This document shows, piece by piece, positions 17,932 through 27,056 of a stretch of DNA of 64,000 nucleotides. Where the stretch lies: the NCBI RefSeq assembly GCF_003626575.1, contig NZ_RBDY01000002.1, forward strand, positions 1 to 64,000. The letters are read 5' to 3'. The first letter of the stretch is position 1, and every line of letters begins with the position of its first letter. Source of the stretch: Streptomyces radicis (lineage in GTDB: Bacteria > Actinomycetota > Actinomycetes > Streptomycetales > Streptomycetaceae). The translations under genes and the position numbers were made by a program. The notes beneath the pieces were generated by a model that was not told the origin of the DNA, did not search any database, and saw only the letters and a list, made by a program, of their open reading frames with translations.

Positions 17932-18870
17932 CTACGCCGCCGCCTCGGTCAGGGTGGCGAGCTCCGTGTCCTTCAGGGTGAGGTCCGGCAGGGCCAGGAG
18001 CGCGGGGAGCTGGGACGGGGTGCTCGCGCTTGCGATCGGGGCGGCCACCGTGGGGCGTGAGGCGAGCCAGGCCAGGGCGACGGTCGCGGGGGCGGCCCCG
18101 TGGGCCGCGGCGACCTCGTCGAGGGCGGCCAGGACGCGCGGGCCGCGCTCGGTCGCGAGGTGCGCGGCCGCGCTCCCGGCGCGCGGGCTGTCCACCTCGG
18201 CGCCCCCCGGCCTGTACTTGCCGGTGAGGAACCCGGCGGCCAGGCCCCAGTAGGGCAGCGCGGCGAGGCCGAACTCCTCGGCGAGCGCGCTACGTTCGCC
18301 CTCGTAGGTGTCGCGGGACACCAGGCTGTAGTGCGGCTGGATGGCCACGTAGCGGGCCGTGCCCTCGGCGACGGAGAACTCCAGGGAGGCGCGCAGCCGT
18401 TCGGGCGTGATGTTGGAGACGGCGATCTCGCGGACCTTGCCCTCGGTGACCAGGTCGTCCAGGGCGGTCATGATCTCGGAGACCTCGACGGTCTCGTCGT
18501 CGACATGCGTGTAGTACAGGTCGATGTGGTCGGTGCCGAGGCGGCGCAGGGACTCCTCGGCGGCGCGCTTGATCGTGGGCGCGGCCAGGCCGGTCAGCTC
18601 GGGGTGGCTGCCGACCTTGGTGGCGATGACGACCGAGTCGCGGTCGCGGCGGGCGAGCCAGCGCCCGATGACGGCCTCGGACTCGCCGCCCGCGTGGCCG
18701 GGCGCCCAGTGGGAGTAGGAGTCGGCGGTGTCGATGAAGTTCCCGCCGGCGGCCGCGTAGGCGTCGAGGACGGCGAAAGAGGCGGACTCGTCGGCGGTCC
18801 AGCCGAAGACGTTCCCGCCGAGGCACAGCGGGGAGACCTGGAGGGAACCGACGGTGCGTGTGGGATGCAT
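17932..18870 (-). CDS. Aldo/keto reductase
   Basis: 312 aa, the normal length for this NADPH-dependent TIM-barrel family. Visible motifs: NVFGWTADE near residue 20, NFIDTADSYSHW with the catalytic Asp/Tyr, VVIATKVGSH with the catalytic Lys, and GTDHIDLYYTHVDD with the His position. Substrates cannot be predicted. ATG at 18870. It follows the M23 peptidase gene on the same strand about 100 bp away. Confidence 0.88.
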   Translation of the reverse strand: MHPTRTVGSLQVSPLCLGGNVFGWTADESASFAVLDAYAAAGGNFIDTADSYSHWAPGHAGGESEAVIGRWLARRDRDSVVIATKVGSHPELTGLAAPTIKRAAEESLRRLGTDHIDLYYTHVDDETVEVSEIMTALDDLVTEGKVREIAVSNITPERLRASLEFSVAEGTARYVAIQPHYSLVSRDTYEGERSALAEEFGLAALPYWGLAAGFLTGKYRPGGAEVDSPRAGSAAAHLATERGPRVLAALDEVAAAHGAAPATVALAWLASRPTVAAPIASASTPSQLPALLALPDLTLKDTELATLTEAAA

Positions 18871-18968
18871 GCGTTCAGCGTAGGCGCCTTACGTGAACGC
18901 CTGATGAGAGACCGACGGCCCTGACGTCGGGGGGAGCCGCCAGGGCCGCCGGAACCTGAGGGGGCCGG

Positions 18969-20057
18969 TCAGATGGACAGGCCCTTGTCGCGCAGCCAGG
19001 CGAGCGGGTCGATCGCGTCGGTGCCGTTCGGCAGGACCTCCAGGTGGAGGTGCGGGCCCGAGGAGTTCCCGGTGGAGCCGACCGCGCCGATCGTGTCGCC
19101 CGTGGTGACCTCCTGGCCCGCGGAGACGCTCATCGAGGAGAGGTGGCAGTACCAGACCTCGGTGCCGTCCTCGAGCTCGATGATCACGCGGTACCCGTAC
19201 GAGCCCGCCCACGCGGCCTCCTGGACGGTGCCGGTGTGGACGTTCTTCACGGGGGTGCCCGCGGGGGCGGCGAAGTCGGTGCCGGTGTGGGTGGTCTGCC
19301 ACATCGGGCCGCTCTCGCCGAACGTCGTGGAGATGCGGTAGTCGGAGAGGGGGAGGGCGTAGCTCTCGCGGAGCTGGCGCAGCCGCTCCTCCTCCTCGCG
19401 GCGCTGGCGCTCCTCCTCGGCCTGGCGCTGCCGCTCCTCCTCGGCGGCGCGCTCGGCCTCCGCGGCCTCGGCCGCCTCGGCGGCGGCGTCGGCCTGGACG
19501 GCCTCGAGCGCGGCGGCCCTGTCCTCGGCCTCGGCGGTGGCCTCCTGCTGGTCGGCCTGCTGGAGGATCCGGGCGCGCAGGGCCTCGCCCGCGTCGGTGT
19601 GGCCCGCGGCGATGTCGGCCTGGGTCACGCCCGCCGAGGTGAAAGGCGCCGCGGCGGGGGCCGCTTCCGCGGTGTCCGGGGTGCCCAACAGGCCACCGAG
19701 GACCGGGATTTCCTTGACCTTGTCGGCCGCGGCTCCGACGCCGGGCATCCCGGCGGCGCCTTCCTCGTTGGCCGTGGCCATGCCACCGGCGCCGACCGCC
19801 GCCATCACCCCGACGCCGAGGACCGCGCGGCTGCGGGCGATCGTGCCGCCGCGCTGCCGGGCGACGCGGTGCTTCCCGCGGACGGGGCGCAGCGTCTCCT
19901 CGCTGGGGTTCCACTCGGCGTAGGGCTCGTCCGGCGTGGTGGTGGGGCCGTAGAAGGCGGGGTACGCGTCGAGGGTGTCGCGCGCGCCGTGCGGGTCGTG
20001 CGGGCCGAACGTGTCCTGGTGGGTGTCCTCGAGCGAGGCATGCCGGTTCGACGCCAC
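18969..20057 (-). CDS. M23-family (LytM) cell-wall peptidase under a c-di-AMP riboswitch
   Basis: 362 aa. The cytosolic N-terminus is followed by one export helix (AVLGVGVMAAVGAGGMA, near residue 80), a long Ala/Glu/Arg coiled coil (about 165-235), and a C-terminal M23 metallopeptidase. Zinc and catalytic positions are in HTGTDFAAPAGTPV and SGPHLHLEVLPNG. These enzymes cleave peptide cross-bridges of peptidoglycan in growth or spore germination. The GTG at 20057 has AAAGGAG about ten bases before it. The 5' leader contains a ydaO-type riboswitch, as seen for resuscitation and wall-lysis genes in streptomycetes. Confidence 0.9.
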   Translation of the reverse strand: MASNRHASLEDTHQDTFGPHDPHGARDTLDAYPAFYGPTTTPDEPYAEWNPSEETLRPVRGKHRVARQRGGTIARSRAVLGVGVMAAVGAGGMATANEEGAAGMPGVGAAADKVKEIPVLGGLLGTPDTAEAAPAAAPFTSAGVTQADIAAGHTDAGEALRARILQQADQQEATAEAEDRAAALEAVQADAAAEAAEAAEAERAAEEERQRQAEEERQRREEEERLRQLRESYALPLSDYRISTTFGESGPMWQTTHTGTDFAAPAGTPVKNVHTGTVQEAAWAGSYGYRVIIELEDGTEVWYCHLSSMSVSAGQEVTTGDTIGAVGSTGNSSGPHLHLEVLPNGTDAIDPLAWLRDKGLSI

Positions 20058-20075
20058 GGAGGCGTTCTCCTTTCC

Positions 20076-20215
20076 TTCCTCTCGCCTACCGGGTTAGCTG
20101 ACGGGTTCGGAGCAGGAAGGTCTCCTACGGTCGGCCGGCCTGGGTGGCTGCCGGCAGTCCGATTCACCCCAAGTGTTGGGTCCCCGGTTCCTTTGGTGCA
20201 GTTGTTTCGCACACG
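20076..20215 (-). promoter_or_regulatory. c-di-AMP riboswitch (ydaO-yuaA type)
   Basis: The reverse-strand leader of the M23 gene contains the conserved blocks of this riboswitch in order: ACCGGGGACCCA, TTGGGGTGAATCGG, CCGAACCCGTCAGCTAACCC, and GGTAGGCG, ending just before the AAAGGAG ribosome site. In this class, binding of cyclic di-AMP usually turns expression off. No intrinsic terminator with a U-run is obvious, so control may work through another fold. Limits are approximate by 10-20 nt. Confidence 0.88.
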
Positions 20216-20364
20216 CCGGATTCGGCGATGGAGCACGGTGCCGTCCCTGTGCGACGGCGGTGACGACCGCGCTGCGTTATCGAACGTTAATAGACGCGGC
20301 CACCGGATTCCAAGTGCCCACGGAAAATAAACGAGTCCATGACCAGGATTTAAACCCTTCAAGT

Positions 20365-20390
20365 CCCGCAAAACCGGGCATTTTTGCGGG
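20365..20390 (-). terminator. Hairpin downstream of the HxlR gene
   Basis: CCCGCAAAA (20365-20373), an 8-nt loop, and TTTTGCGGG (20382-20390) form a perfect 9-bp stem. It lies about 60 bp past the stop of the leftward HxlR gene and upstream of the riboswitch leader. It therefore could end the HxlR transcript before the M23 unit begins. A U-run after the stem is missing, as is common in actinomycetes. Confidence 0.5.
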
Positions 20391-20452
20391 GCGATGTGCG
20401 GCACGTCGCATCTGACGGTACGTCAATTGTTATGCGGAGCGGCGTCCTTCAC

Positions 20453-20968
20453 CTACGCACGGTGATCAACGGGGGTGGTGGCCGCTTCGAGGGCGGGCGC
20501 GGCGGCCCCCGCCGACCCGACGGCCTCGCGCGCGTCGTAGGCGGCGCGGGCGGTGGCGATCTCGGACTGGTGGCGCTCGGTCCAGGTCACCAGCGCCTGG
20601 ATGGTGGCGTGCAGCGTGGAGCCGAGCGGGGTGAGGGCGTAGTCGACGCGGGGCGGCACGGTGGGGTGCACGGTGCGGCTGACCAGGCCGTCGCGCTCCA
20701 GCTGGCGGAGCGTCTTGGTCAGCATGCGCTGGCTGATGCCGTCCACCTCGCGGCGCAGCTCGGTGAAGCGCAGGCCCTGGCAGTCGAGCAGGGCGATGAC
20801 CAGCAGCGACCACTTGTCGGCGATGCGGTCGAGGATCTGGCGGACCTCGCAGTCCTCGCGGGTGTCCCACTGGCGGGCGTCGTAGGCGTAGTCGTCCACG
20901 CAGGGGGCGGGGCCGACCGCCTCGGTACCCGTGCGGTGCCTGGGGAATTCCGAAGTGCCTTCTTCCAT
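20453..20968 (-). CDS. HxlR-family transcriptional regulator
   Basis: 171 aa. The winged-helix core (about residues 40-125) has CEVRQILDRIADKWSLLVIALL, GLRFTELRREVDGISQRMLTKTLRQLERDGL, and the wing VDYALTPLG. The N-terminal CVDDYAYD and later Cys are typical of redox- or aldehyde-sensing members, though no specific sensing Cys is certain. The ATG at 20968 is 90 bp from the start of the divergent MFS gene, which it likely controls. Confidence 0.9.
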   Translation of the reverse strand: MEEGTSEFPRHRTGTEAVGPAPCVDDYAYDARQWDTREDCEVRQILDRIADKWSLLVIALLDCQGLRFTELRREVDGISQRMLTKTLRQLERDGLVSRTVHPTVPPRVDYALTPLGSTLHATIQALVTWTERHQSEIATARAAYDAREAVGSAGAAAPALEAATTPVDHRA

Positions 20969-21057
20969 GACCCTTGATGGTTCCGGATGATGCTGTCAGT
21001 TACAAGAGGGAACCACCTCTGATCGACCGATACGCATCTTCCGAAGGGATTTCTGAC

Positions 21058-22512
21058 GTGTCCACACGTGCCTGGGGCATGCTGTTCGTCCTGTGCGGCG
21101 CCATATTCCTCGAGGGCATCGACCTCGCCATGCTCAATGTGGCCCTGCCCTCGATCCGGGCCGATCTCGGCCTGTCGACCGGCGAGCTCCAGTGGGTGAT
21201 GAGCGCCTATGTCCTCGGCTACGGCGGCTTCATGCTGCTGGGCGGGCGGGCCGCCGACCTGTTCGGGCGGCGCCGGATGTTCGTGGGGTGGCTCGCGGTC
21301 TTCCTGCTGTTCTCGGGGCTCGGCGGGCTGGCGACCGAGGCGTGGATGCTGATCGCGGCGCGCTTCGTGACGGGGGTGGCGGCGGCGTTCATGACCCCGG
21401 CCGGGCTCTCGATCATCACCACGACGTTCCCCGAGGGCCCGCGGCGGAACCAGGCGCTGCTCGTCTACTCGGGGACCGCCGCGGGCGGCTTCTCGCTCGG
21501 CCTGGTGACCGGAGGGCTGCTGACGTCGATCGGCTGGCGCTGGGTCTTCTTCGCGCCGGTGCTGCTGTCGGCGGTGATCCTGGTCGCGGCGCTGGCGCTG
21601 CTGCCGCGGGCCGATGCGGGAGAGGACGGGGCAGAGGAGAACGGGGCGACGGGGGCCGCGGTGGGGCGCGCGCGCCGGCGCGGGGTGGATGTGCTGGGCG
21701 CGTTGACCGTGACGGGCGCCATCCTGCTGCTGGTCGCCACCGTCGAAGGCGCCACCCACACCACCGCCGCCAGGAGCGTCACGACGCTGGCGGCCTCGCT
21801 CGCGCTGTTCGCGGCGTTCGTGGTGATCGAACGGCGCTCGGCCGCCCCGCTGGTGCGGCTCGGCATCCTCCGCTCGTCCGCGCTGGTGCGGGCGAACGTC
21901 GGGGGCCTGCTGGTGGCGGCCGCGTTCTTCGGCTTCCAGTTCATCGCGGTGCTCTACCTCCAGGAGCTGCGCGGCTGGTCCACGCTCGAGACGAGCTTCG
22001 CGATGCTGGTGCTCGGCATCGACGCGATCCTGGCGCCGCTGCTGACCCCGCGCCTGGTCAACCGCTGGGGCAACACCCGCGTCATCCTCGGCGGCCTCGT
22101 CGTCGCGGCGACCGGGTACGCGCTGTTCCTGCCGATCGGGATGGACACGGTCTATCTCGCGATGTTCCCGACGATGCTGCTGGTCGGCATCTCGTTCGCG
22201 CTCGCCTACGGCCCGCTGACCATCGCGGCCACGGACGGGATCGCGGAGGAGGAGCAGGGGCTCGCGGGGGCGTTGTTCTACACGTCGTTCCAGTTCGGGG
22301 CGGCGCTCGGGCTCTCGTCCGCGACCGCCGTGAGCGTCGCGGTGGGGGGCGCGGGGGAACGCGGGATGCTCGACGGGTACCGGGCGGCGCTGCTGGTGCC
22401 GTTGGGGGCGGCCGTGCTCGGGGCGCTCGTCACCGCGTCGGGGCTGCGGCGGAACGGGCCCGCGCGCGAGAGGGCGCGCGAGGACGCCGCCACGCCGGCG
22501 GTCACGGGGTAG
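21058..22512 (+). CDS. MFS multidrug exporter, DHA2-like (14 helices)
   Basis: 484 aa, inner-membrane proton-driven exporter. Motif A-like GGRAADLFGRRRMFV follows helix 2, and the first helix has IFLEGIDLAMLNVALPSI, typical of the EmrB/QacA branch. About 14 hydrophobic helices can be counted. The GTG at 21058 is chosen because GAAGGGA lies nine bases before it and the protein then begins with its first helix; an ATG at 20974 overlaps the promoter space. Divergent HxlR regulators often repress such pumps. Confidence 0.88.
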   Translation: MSTRAWGMLFVLCGAIFLEGIDLAMLNVALPSIRADLGLSTGELQWVMSAYVLGYGGFMLLGGRAADLFGRRRMFVGWLAVFLLFSGLGGLATEAWMLIAARFVTGVAAAFMTPAGLSIITTTFPEGPRRNQALLVYSGTAAGGFSLGLVTGGLLTSIGWRWVFFAPVLLSAVILVAALALLPRADAGEDGAEENGATGAAVGRARRRGVDVLGALTVTGAILLLVATVEGATHTTAARSVTTLAASLALFAAFVVIERRSAAPLVRLGILRSSALVRANVGGLLVAAAFFGFQFIAVLYLQELRGWSTLETSFAMLVLGIDAILAPLLTPRLVNRWGNTRVILGGLVVAATGYALFLPIGMDTVYLAMFPTMLLVGISFALAYGPLTIAATDGIAEEEQGLAGALFYTSFQFGAALGLSSATAVSVAVGGAGERGMLDGYRAALLVPLGAAVLGALVTASGLRRNGPARERAREDAATPAVTG

Positions 22513-22520
22513 CGCGCGGA

Positions 22521-23672
22521 TCACGGTACGGCGCGCGGGGTCGCGGGGTGGCCGTCCGGCACGGGGTGGTGGACGGCCAGCAGCGCCATGTCGTCGTCGA
22601 ACGCCCCGTCGCAGTGCGCGACGACATCGGTGACCACGGCGTCGAGCAGCTCGGTGGGCCCGCAGAACGCCCGCCCGTTGAGCCGCGCGACCGGGTCGTA
22701 GAACGTGCCCACCGCGTTCCTGGCCTCGCTCAGCCCATCGGTGTACAGCAGCAGCTGGCTCCCCGGCGGGAACCGCGCGTGCTCCACCCGCTCGGGCCCC
22801 GGCAGCAGATCGCCGAGGCCCAGCGGGAGGGCGGGCTCGGCGGCGAGGTAGCACGCCTCGCCGCCGGGACCGAGCAGCACGGGCGGGGGATGGCCGCGGT
22901 TGACGAAGCGGATGCCGAGCGGCGGGCCTTCGTCCACCTCGACCACGACGGCGGTGGCGAACCCCTCGACGGGGTCGAGCGAGGCGCGGTCGGCACGCTC
23001 CCTGACCAGGGCCCTCTCCAACCGCACGGCGACCTCGTCGATGCGCGGCTCGTTCTCGGCCGCCTCCCGGAACGCGCCGAGCAGCACGGCGACCGCCTCG
23101 GTCGCGATCAGGCCCTTGCCGCGGACGTCGCCGACCAGCAGGCGCACGCCGTACGGGGTCTCGCGGGCGGCGTACATGTCGCCGCCGATGAGCGTGTTGC
23201 GCTGGGCCGCCCGGTAGCGCGCCGCGACCCGCAGGGATCCGGCGCGCTCCGGCGGCTCGGGGACGACGGCGCGTTGAACGGCCTCGGCGACGTTCGTGGC
23301 CGAGACGACGCGCTGGTCGCGGTGGGCGACGATCCGGTTGATGGCGAGGGCGAGCACGGAGATGACGGCGACGGTGCTGGTCTTGAACGCGCTGGAGACG
23401 TGCCAGTACGTCTGGGCGACGACCGCGCCGGTGGCGAGCGCGCCGTAGAGGGCCGTGACAGGGAACGACAGCACCGGCGCCGCGAGCAGCGGGGCGGCGC
23501 AGTAGAACGCGGTGAGCGTGACGTGCGGCGGGGTGAAGAGGTCGAACAGCAGCCCCATCAGGAGGAACGCCGCGGGCAACACGGCATACACCCAGGCCCG
23601 AACCCCCCATGGCGCCGTCGTACGCACGCCCCCCAATCTGCCCCCGATACCCGGAGGCGGCGAGTCGATCAT
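22521..23672 (-). CDS. Membrane-bound SpoIIE-type PP2C phosphatase
   Basis: 383 aa. Four or so membrane helices occupy residues about 25-110 (AWVYAVLPAAFLLMGLLFDL, VLSFPVTALYGALATGAVV). A PP2C/SpoIIE domain follows, with RAAQRNTLIGGDMYAARE, LLVGDVRGKGLIATEAV, LLLYTDGLSEARN and the late FDDDMALLAV, covering the metal-binding aspartates. Such proteins act on serine-phosphorylated anti-anti-sigma factors. There is no kinase-like domain, in contrast to the phosphatase at 746. It converges with the MFS gene, with 8 bp between stops. Confidence 0.88.
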   Translation of the reverse strand: MIDSPPPGIGGRLGGVRTTAPWGVRAWVYAVLPAAFLLMGLLFDLFTPPHVTLTAFYCAAPLLAAPVLSFPVTALYGALATGAVVAQTYWHVSSAFKTSTVAVISVLALAINRIVAHRDQRVVSATNVAEAVQRAVVPEPPERAGSLRVAARYRAAQRNTLIGGDMYAARETPYGVRLLVGDVRGKGLIATEAVAVLLGAFREAAENEPRIDEVAVRLERALVRERADRASLDPVEGFATAVVVEVDEGPPLGIRFVNRGHPPPVLLGPGGEACYLAAEPALPLGLGDLLPGPERVEHARFPPGSQLLLYTDGLSEARNAVGTFYDPVARLNGRAFCGPTELLDAVVTDVVAHCDGAFDDDMALLAVHHPVPDGHPATPRAVP

Positions 23673-23840
23673 GGTCAGGGGTGGTCGGAGGTGGTCCGGA
23701 ACGGTCAGGGGCAGTCAGGGACGGTCCTGGCGGGTGCTTCCGTTCGGCTTCCGCTGGAGTTCGGCGGGGCGACGGGTGGGCTTCGTCGGGAGGCGGGACA
23801 GTCGCCGTCGAACGGAAGCGCACAGGTGAGGAGTACCGTC

Positions 23841-24791
23841 ATGGCTGTGTCACGCAGAGGAGTGCTCGGTGCGGCGGGGGCGGCGGGCGCCGCGGGGATC
23901 GCGGGGGTCGCCGGCGCGACCGCGGCGAGCGCCGTGCCCACCTCGCCCGCCTCGCCCGCCACCGGCGCGCACGGGCGGGCGGTGATCGGGCCCGCGGGGC
24001 GCGACCGGCTGCACGTCATGAGCTTCAACATCCGCTACGACGCGGGCGCCGCCCCCGGCACGCCCGACTCCTGGACCGACAGGCGGCCCGTGCTCGAACG
24101 GTTCCTGCGCGTCGAGCAGCCCACCGTGATGGGGGTGCAGGAGGCGTTGTACCACCAGGTCAAGCAGCTCGACGGCGACCTGGACCGCGACTACGACTGG
24201 ATCGGCCTGGGGCGCGAGGGCGGCGGCCGGGGCGAGTTCATGGCCGTCTACTTCGACACGCGGCGCGTCGAGCCGCTCGACTACGACCACTTCTGGCTGT
24301 CCGACACCCCGAATGTGATCGGTTCCGCACACTGGGGGAACACGGTCATCCGGATGACCACGTGGGTGCGCTTCGCCGACCGCCGCACCGGCAAGGAGTT
24401 CATCCACGTCAACACGCACTTCGACCACCGGTCGGAGAACGCGCGACAGCGCGGCGCCGCGCTCGTGCGGGACCGGATCGCGGACTTCGACCCGGCGCTC
24501 CCCGTCGTCCTCACCGGCGACTTCAACACCCCGGCCGAGAGCTCCGAGTCCTACCGCGTCCTGGTGACCGAGGGCGGCCTCGCCGACACCTGGAACACCG
24601 GCGAGCGCCTGACCCCGGCCTGGGGCACCTTCCCCGACTACCAGGCCCCGGTCGAGGGCGGCAGCCGCATGGATTGGGTCCTCGCGAACGAGCGCGTCGA
24701 GGTCCGGCGGGTCGCCATCAACACCTACACGCACCAGGGCCGTTACCCCTCCGACCACGCCCCGGTCCAGGCCCTCGTCCGCCTGGTCTGA
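23841..24791 (+). CDS. Exported endonuclease/exonuclease/phosphatase-fold hydrolase
   Basis: 316 aa. The N-terminus MAVSRRGVLGAAGAAGAAG is a twin-arginine export signal, ending in an Ala-rich stretch. The mature part has the EEP fold: MSFNIRYD (metal/phosphate contact), MGVQEALYHQ with the metal-binding Glu, VNTHFDHRS with the catalytic His, VVLTGDFNTPAESS with Asp and Asn, and YPSDHAPVQALV with the final Asp-His pair. All active residues are present. The substrate may be nucleic acid, inositol phosphate or lipid head group. ATG at 23841 with GAGGAG upstream; the open frame extends far upstream but is not coding there. Confidence 0.9.
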   Translation: MAVSRRGVLGAAGAAGAAGIAGVAGATAASAVPTSPASPATGAHGRAVIGPAGRDRLHVMSFNIRYDAGAAPGTPDSWTDRRPVLERFLRVEQPTVMGVQEALYHQVKQLDGDLDRDYDWIGLGREGGGRGEFMAVYFDTRRVEPLDYDHFWLSDTPNVIGSAHWGNTVIRMTTWVRFADRRTGKEFIHVNTHFDHRSENARQRGAALVRDRIADFDPALPVVLTGDFNTPAESSESYRVLVTEGGLADTWNTGERLTPAWGTFPDYQAPVEGGSRMDWVLANERVEVRRVAINTYTHQGRYPSDHAPVQALVRLV

Positions 24792-24820
24792 CCGGCCGGG
24801 CGAGGGCGTAGCCTCGGGCG

Positions 24821-25399
24821 GTGGAGACCGACCGCCTGAGGCTGCGCCCGTTCACCGGGGACGACGGGGACGTGCTCGCCGCGCTGCACGGCGACCCGGC
24901 CGTGATGCGCCACATCGACAACGGCCGCCCCGTCCCCCGCGACGTCGTCAGGGCCGAGCAGCTGCCCGCGCTGCTCGCCGAGTACCGCGCGCTGCCGCCC
25001 GGGCTCGGCGCACTGGCCGCGGAGGAACGCGATGGGGGCGCGTTCGTCGGCTGGTTCGCGCTGCGGCCCGCGGTGACGCGGGGGCTCACCGGGGGCACCG
25101 AGCTGGGTTACCGGCTGATGCCCCGCGCCTGGGGGCGCGGGCTCGCCACCGAGGGCGCGCGGGCCGTGGTGGGCGCGGCGTTCGCGGCGCACCCGTCCGT
25201 GACGCGGGTGGTCGCCACCACCATGACCGTCAACGCCGCATCCCGTCGGGTGCTGGAGAAGACCGGGCTGCGCCTGGTCAGGACGTTCTTCGAGGACTGG
25301 CCCGAGCCGATCCAGGGCGCCGAGCACGGCGACGTCGAGTACGCGGTCAGCCGGGCGGAGTGGGCCCGACAACGACGAAGCCGACGGGAACTACGCTGA
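24821..25399 (+). CDS. GNAT-family N-acetyltransferase
   Basis: 192 aa, RimJ/RimL-like. It begins with ETDRLRLRPFTGDDG, the usual opening of this subgroup, and has the acetyl-CoA-binding pattern ELGYRLMPRAWGRGLATEGARAVV and VNAASRRVLEKTGLRLV. The target, a small molecule or an N-terminus, is not evident. GTG at 24821. The LLM gene follows by 4 bp, so the two are probably co-transcribed. Confidence 0.9.
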   Translation: METDRLRLRPFTGDDGDVLAALHGDPAVMRHIDNGRPVPRDVVRAEQLPALLAEYRALPPGLGALAAEERDGGAFVGWFALRPAVTRGLTGGTELGYRLMPRAWGRGLATEGARAVVGAAFAAHPSVTRVVATTMTVNAASRRVLEKTGLRLVRTFFEDWPEPIQGAEHGDVEYAVSRAEWARQRRSRRELR

Positions 25400-25403
25400 C
25401 CGC

Positions 25404-26273
25404 GTGACCATCGAACGCGTCGGCGTGATGTTCGACAGGGGCCAACGGCCCGAGGACCTGGCGGCGTTCGCCACCGAGGCCGAGGAGAGCGGCCTCGACG
25501 ACCTCTGGGTCGTCGAGGACCTCTCGTGGGCGGGCGGCGTCTCGTCCGCCGCGCTGGCCCTCGCGGCGACGCGGCGGCTGCGCGTCGGCATCGGCATCAT
25601 GCCCGCGCCCCTGCGCAACCCCGGGCTGCTCGCCATGGAGGTCGCCACGCTGGCCCGGGTGTTCCCCGGGCGGCTGGTCGCGGGCGTCGGCCATGGCGTG
25701 GGCGCGTGGATGGAGGGCGTCGGCGCGGGCACGCCGTCCAAGCTGGCGCTGCTCGGCGAGACCATCACCGCGCTGCGCGCGCTGCTCGCGGGCGAGACGG
25801 TCCGCGTGAACGGCCGCGCCGTGCGCATCGACGAGCTGCGCCTCGTCCACCCCCCGGCGACGCCGCCGCCCGTGGTGGCGGGCGTGGTGCGGCCCCGCTC
25901 GCTCGAGCTGTCGGGCCGCGTCGCCGACGGCACCGTGCTGGCCGAGGGCAACGGGCCCGCCCGGGTGGCCACCGCGCTGACCCACATCGCCCCGACCCGC
26001 CCGCACGAGCTGATCGTCTTCACCCACCTCCGGGTCTCCGACGACCCGGCCCTGCTGGCGGCCGAGGTCGCCCCGGTCGCCGAGGAGACGGCGGGCTTCC
26101 TCGGGGTGCCGACCGCGGACGCCTTCCTGGCGACCGGCGACGCGGCCACCGCCGCCGACCGGGTCCGCTCCCTGTGGCGGGCGGGAGCCACCACGGTGGT
26201 GCTCAGGCCGATCGGCGATGACCCGCTCGGCCAGGTCCGCGCCGCACTTGCCGCACTGCGCCCCGAGATGTGA
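25404..26273 (+). CDS. LLM-class flavin-dependent oxidoreductase
   Basis: 289 aa of the luciferase-like TIM-barrel family, using FMN or F420. Signatures include LWVVEDLSWAGGVSSAALALAATRRLRVGIGIMPAPLRNP and ARVFPGRLVAGVGHGV, both near the cofactor site, and VLAEGNGPARV later. GTG at 25404, 4 bp after the GNAT stop. The cofactor and substrate cannot be fixed; F420-dependent members are common in actinomycetes. Confidence 0.88.
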   Translation: MTIERVGVMFDRGQRPEDLAAFATEAEESGLDDLWVVEDLSWAGGVSSAALALAATRRLRVGIGIMPAPLRNPGLLAMEVATLARVFPGRLVAGVGHGVGAWMEGVGAGTPSKLALLGETITALRALLAGETVRVNGRAVRIDELRLVHPPATPPPVVAGVVRPRSLELSGRVADGTVLAEGNGPARVATALTHIAPTRPHELIVFTHLRVSDDPALLAAEVAPVAEETAGFLGVPTADAFLATGDAATAADRVRSLWRAGATTVVLRPIGDDPLGQVRAALAALRPEM

Positions 26274-26323
26274 ACGGGGCGCCCCCGTGCGCCCGTTGCA
26301 CCGTGGGGCGCCCCTGAGCCACG

Positions 26324-26599
26324 ATGCGGGTCATGAGCCTGATGACCAACGGCATCGCCCCGGGACCGGTGCGGTTCCACTTGGCCTGTGACCGGATGGG
26401 CTGCCGGGCCGAGGTCAGCTTCGACCTGGTCATTGCCGACTCCCCGCCCGACTCCAAACCCGACGCCCCGGACGGCCACCGCGGGGGCATACCCCATGAG
26501 GCGGGGCAGGCGCGGCCCTACATCCGGGACATGGGCTGGCACGTCACCCAGGGCGGCGAGGGACACCGCTGCCCGGCCTGCTCCCTGCGCAGGGGGTAG
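26324..26599 (+). CDS. Small protein with paired cysteines, unknown function
   Basis: 91 aa. Two cysteine pairs, CDRMGC and CPAC, lie near the ends and could bind one zinc ion, as in small zinc-ribbon proteins of actinomycetes. No known family is recognised. The start may be the ATG at 26324 or 26336. The ribosome site is weak for both. Another frame overlaps its 3' half, so one of the two predicted proteins must be shorter than drawn. Confidence 0.55.
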   Translation: MRVMSLMTNGIAPGPVRFHLACDRMGCRAEVSFDLVIADSPPDSKPDAPDGHRGGIPHEAGQARPYIRDMGWHVTQGGEGHRCPACSLRRG

Positions 26600-26945
26600 C
26601 GCCCGCCCGGGCCGACGCGACGAGGTCGCCGAAGTCCGGGCGCCGACCGAGGGGTTGGCGTTCGGCGAGCGCCTGGACCGTGCCGACTCCGACCGGGTCC
26701 TCACCAAGGCCCTGCGGAGGGCGCTGCTCTACGGCGCCGAGCACGAGCTCACCGCACGCGGCGTAGGCCAACTCGTCGTCTCCGCAGCGGACTGGGCCAC
26801 CGCAGACCAGCCCGAGGAGACGCGCACCGCGTGCTGGGCGCTGCTCCCCGCCCTCGCCCGCGCGCTCTTTGCCGACGAGGACCAGGCCGTGCTCGACGAC
26901 GTGGTGGCGTGGCTCACCGAACGGGAGTACCCCGGCCCCTGGTAG
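26496..26945 (+). CDS. Small helical protein of unknown function, start uncertain
   Basis: The convincing part is the last 100 residues, starting around 26640: helical, acidic and well formed (DSDRVLTKALRRALLYGAEHEL, TACWALLPALARALFADEDQAV). No family is recognised. The in-frame ATG at 26496 lies inside the preceding gene, and the residues it adds look like out-of-frame translation. A TTG at 26655 would give a 96-aa protein but has no spaced ribosome site. Treat the start as unknown. Confidence 0.45.
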   Translation: MRRGRRGPTSGTWAGTSPRAARDTAARPAPCAGGSARPGRRDEVAEVRAPTEGLAFGERLDRADSDRVLTKALRRALLYGAEHELTARGVGQLVVSAADWATADQPEETRTACWALLPALARALFADEDQAVLDDVVAWLTEREYPGPW

Positions 26946-27056
26946 CCCGCAGCACAACGGCCTCGCCTTCACCGGGTGATGGGGGGCCGTTCGCTGTTCC
27001 CCGTCGCGCACCCGGGAGTACCGTCTGACTGTCTAGGTCAGAACGGGAGGCCCATT

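Noticed and set aside
20719..23823. Leftward frame of 1,034 codons
   Set aside because: It passes through the MFS, HxlR and phosphatase genes out of phase and is Arg/Pro-rich throughout; this is a GC-rich shadow.
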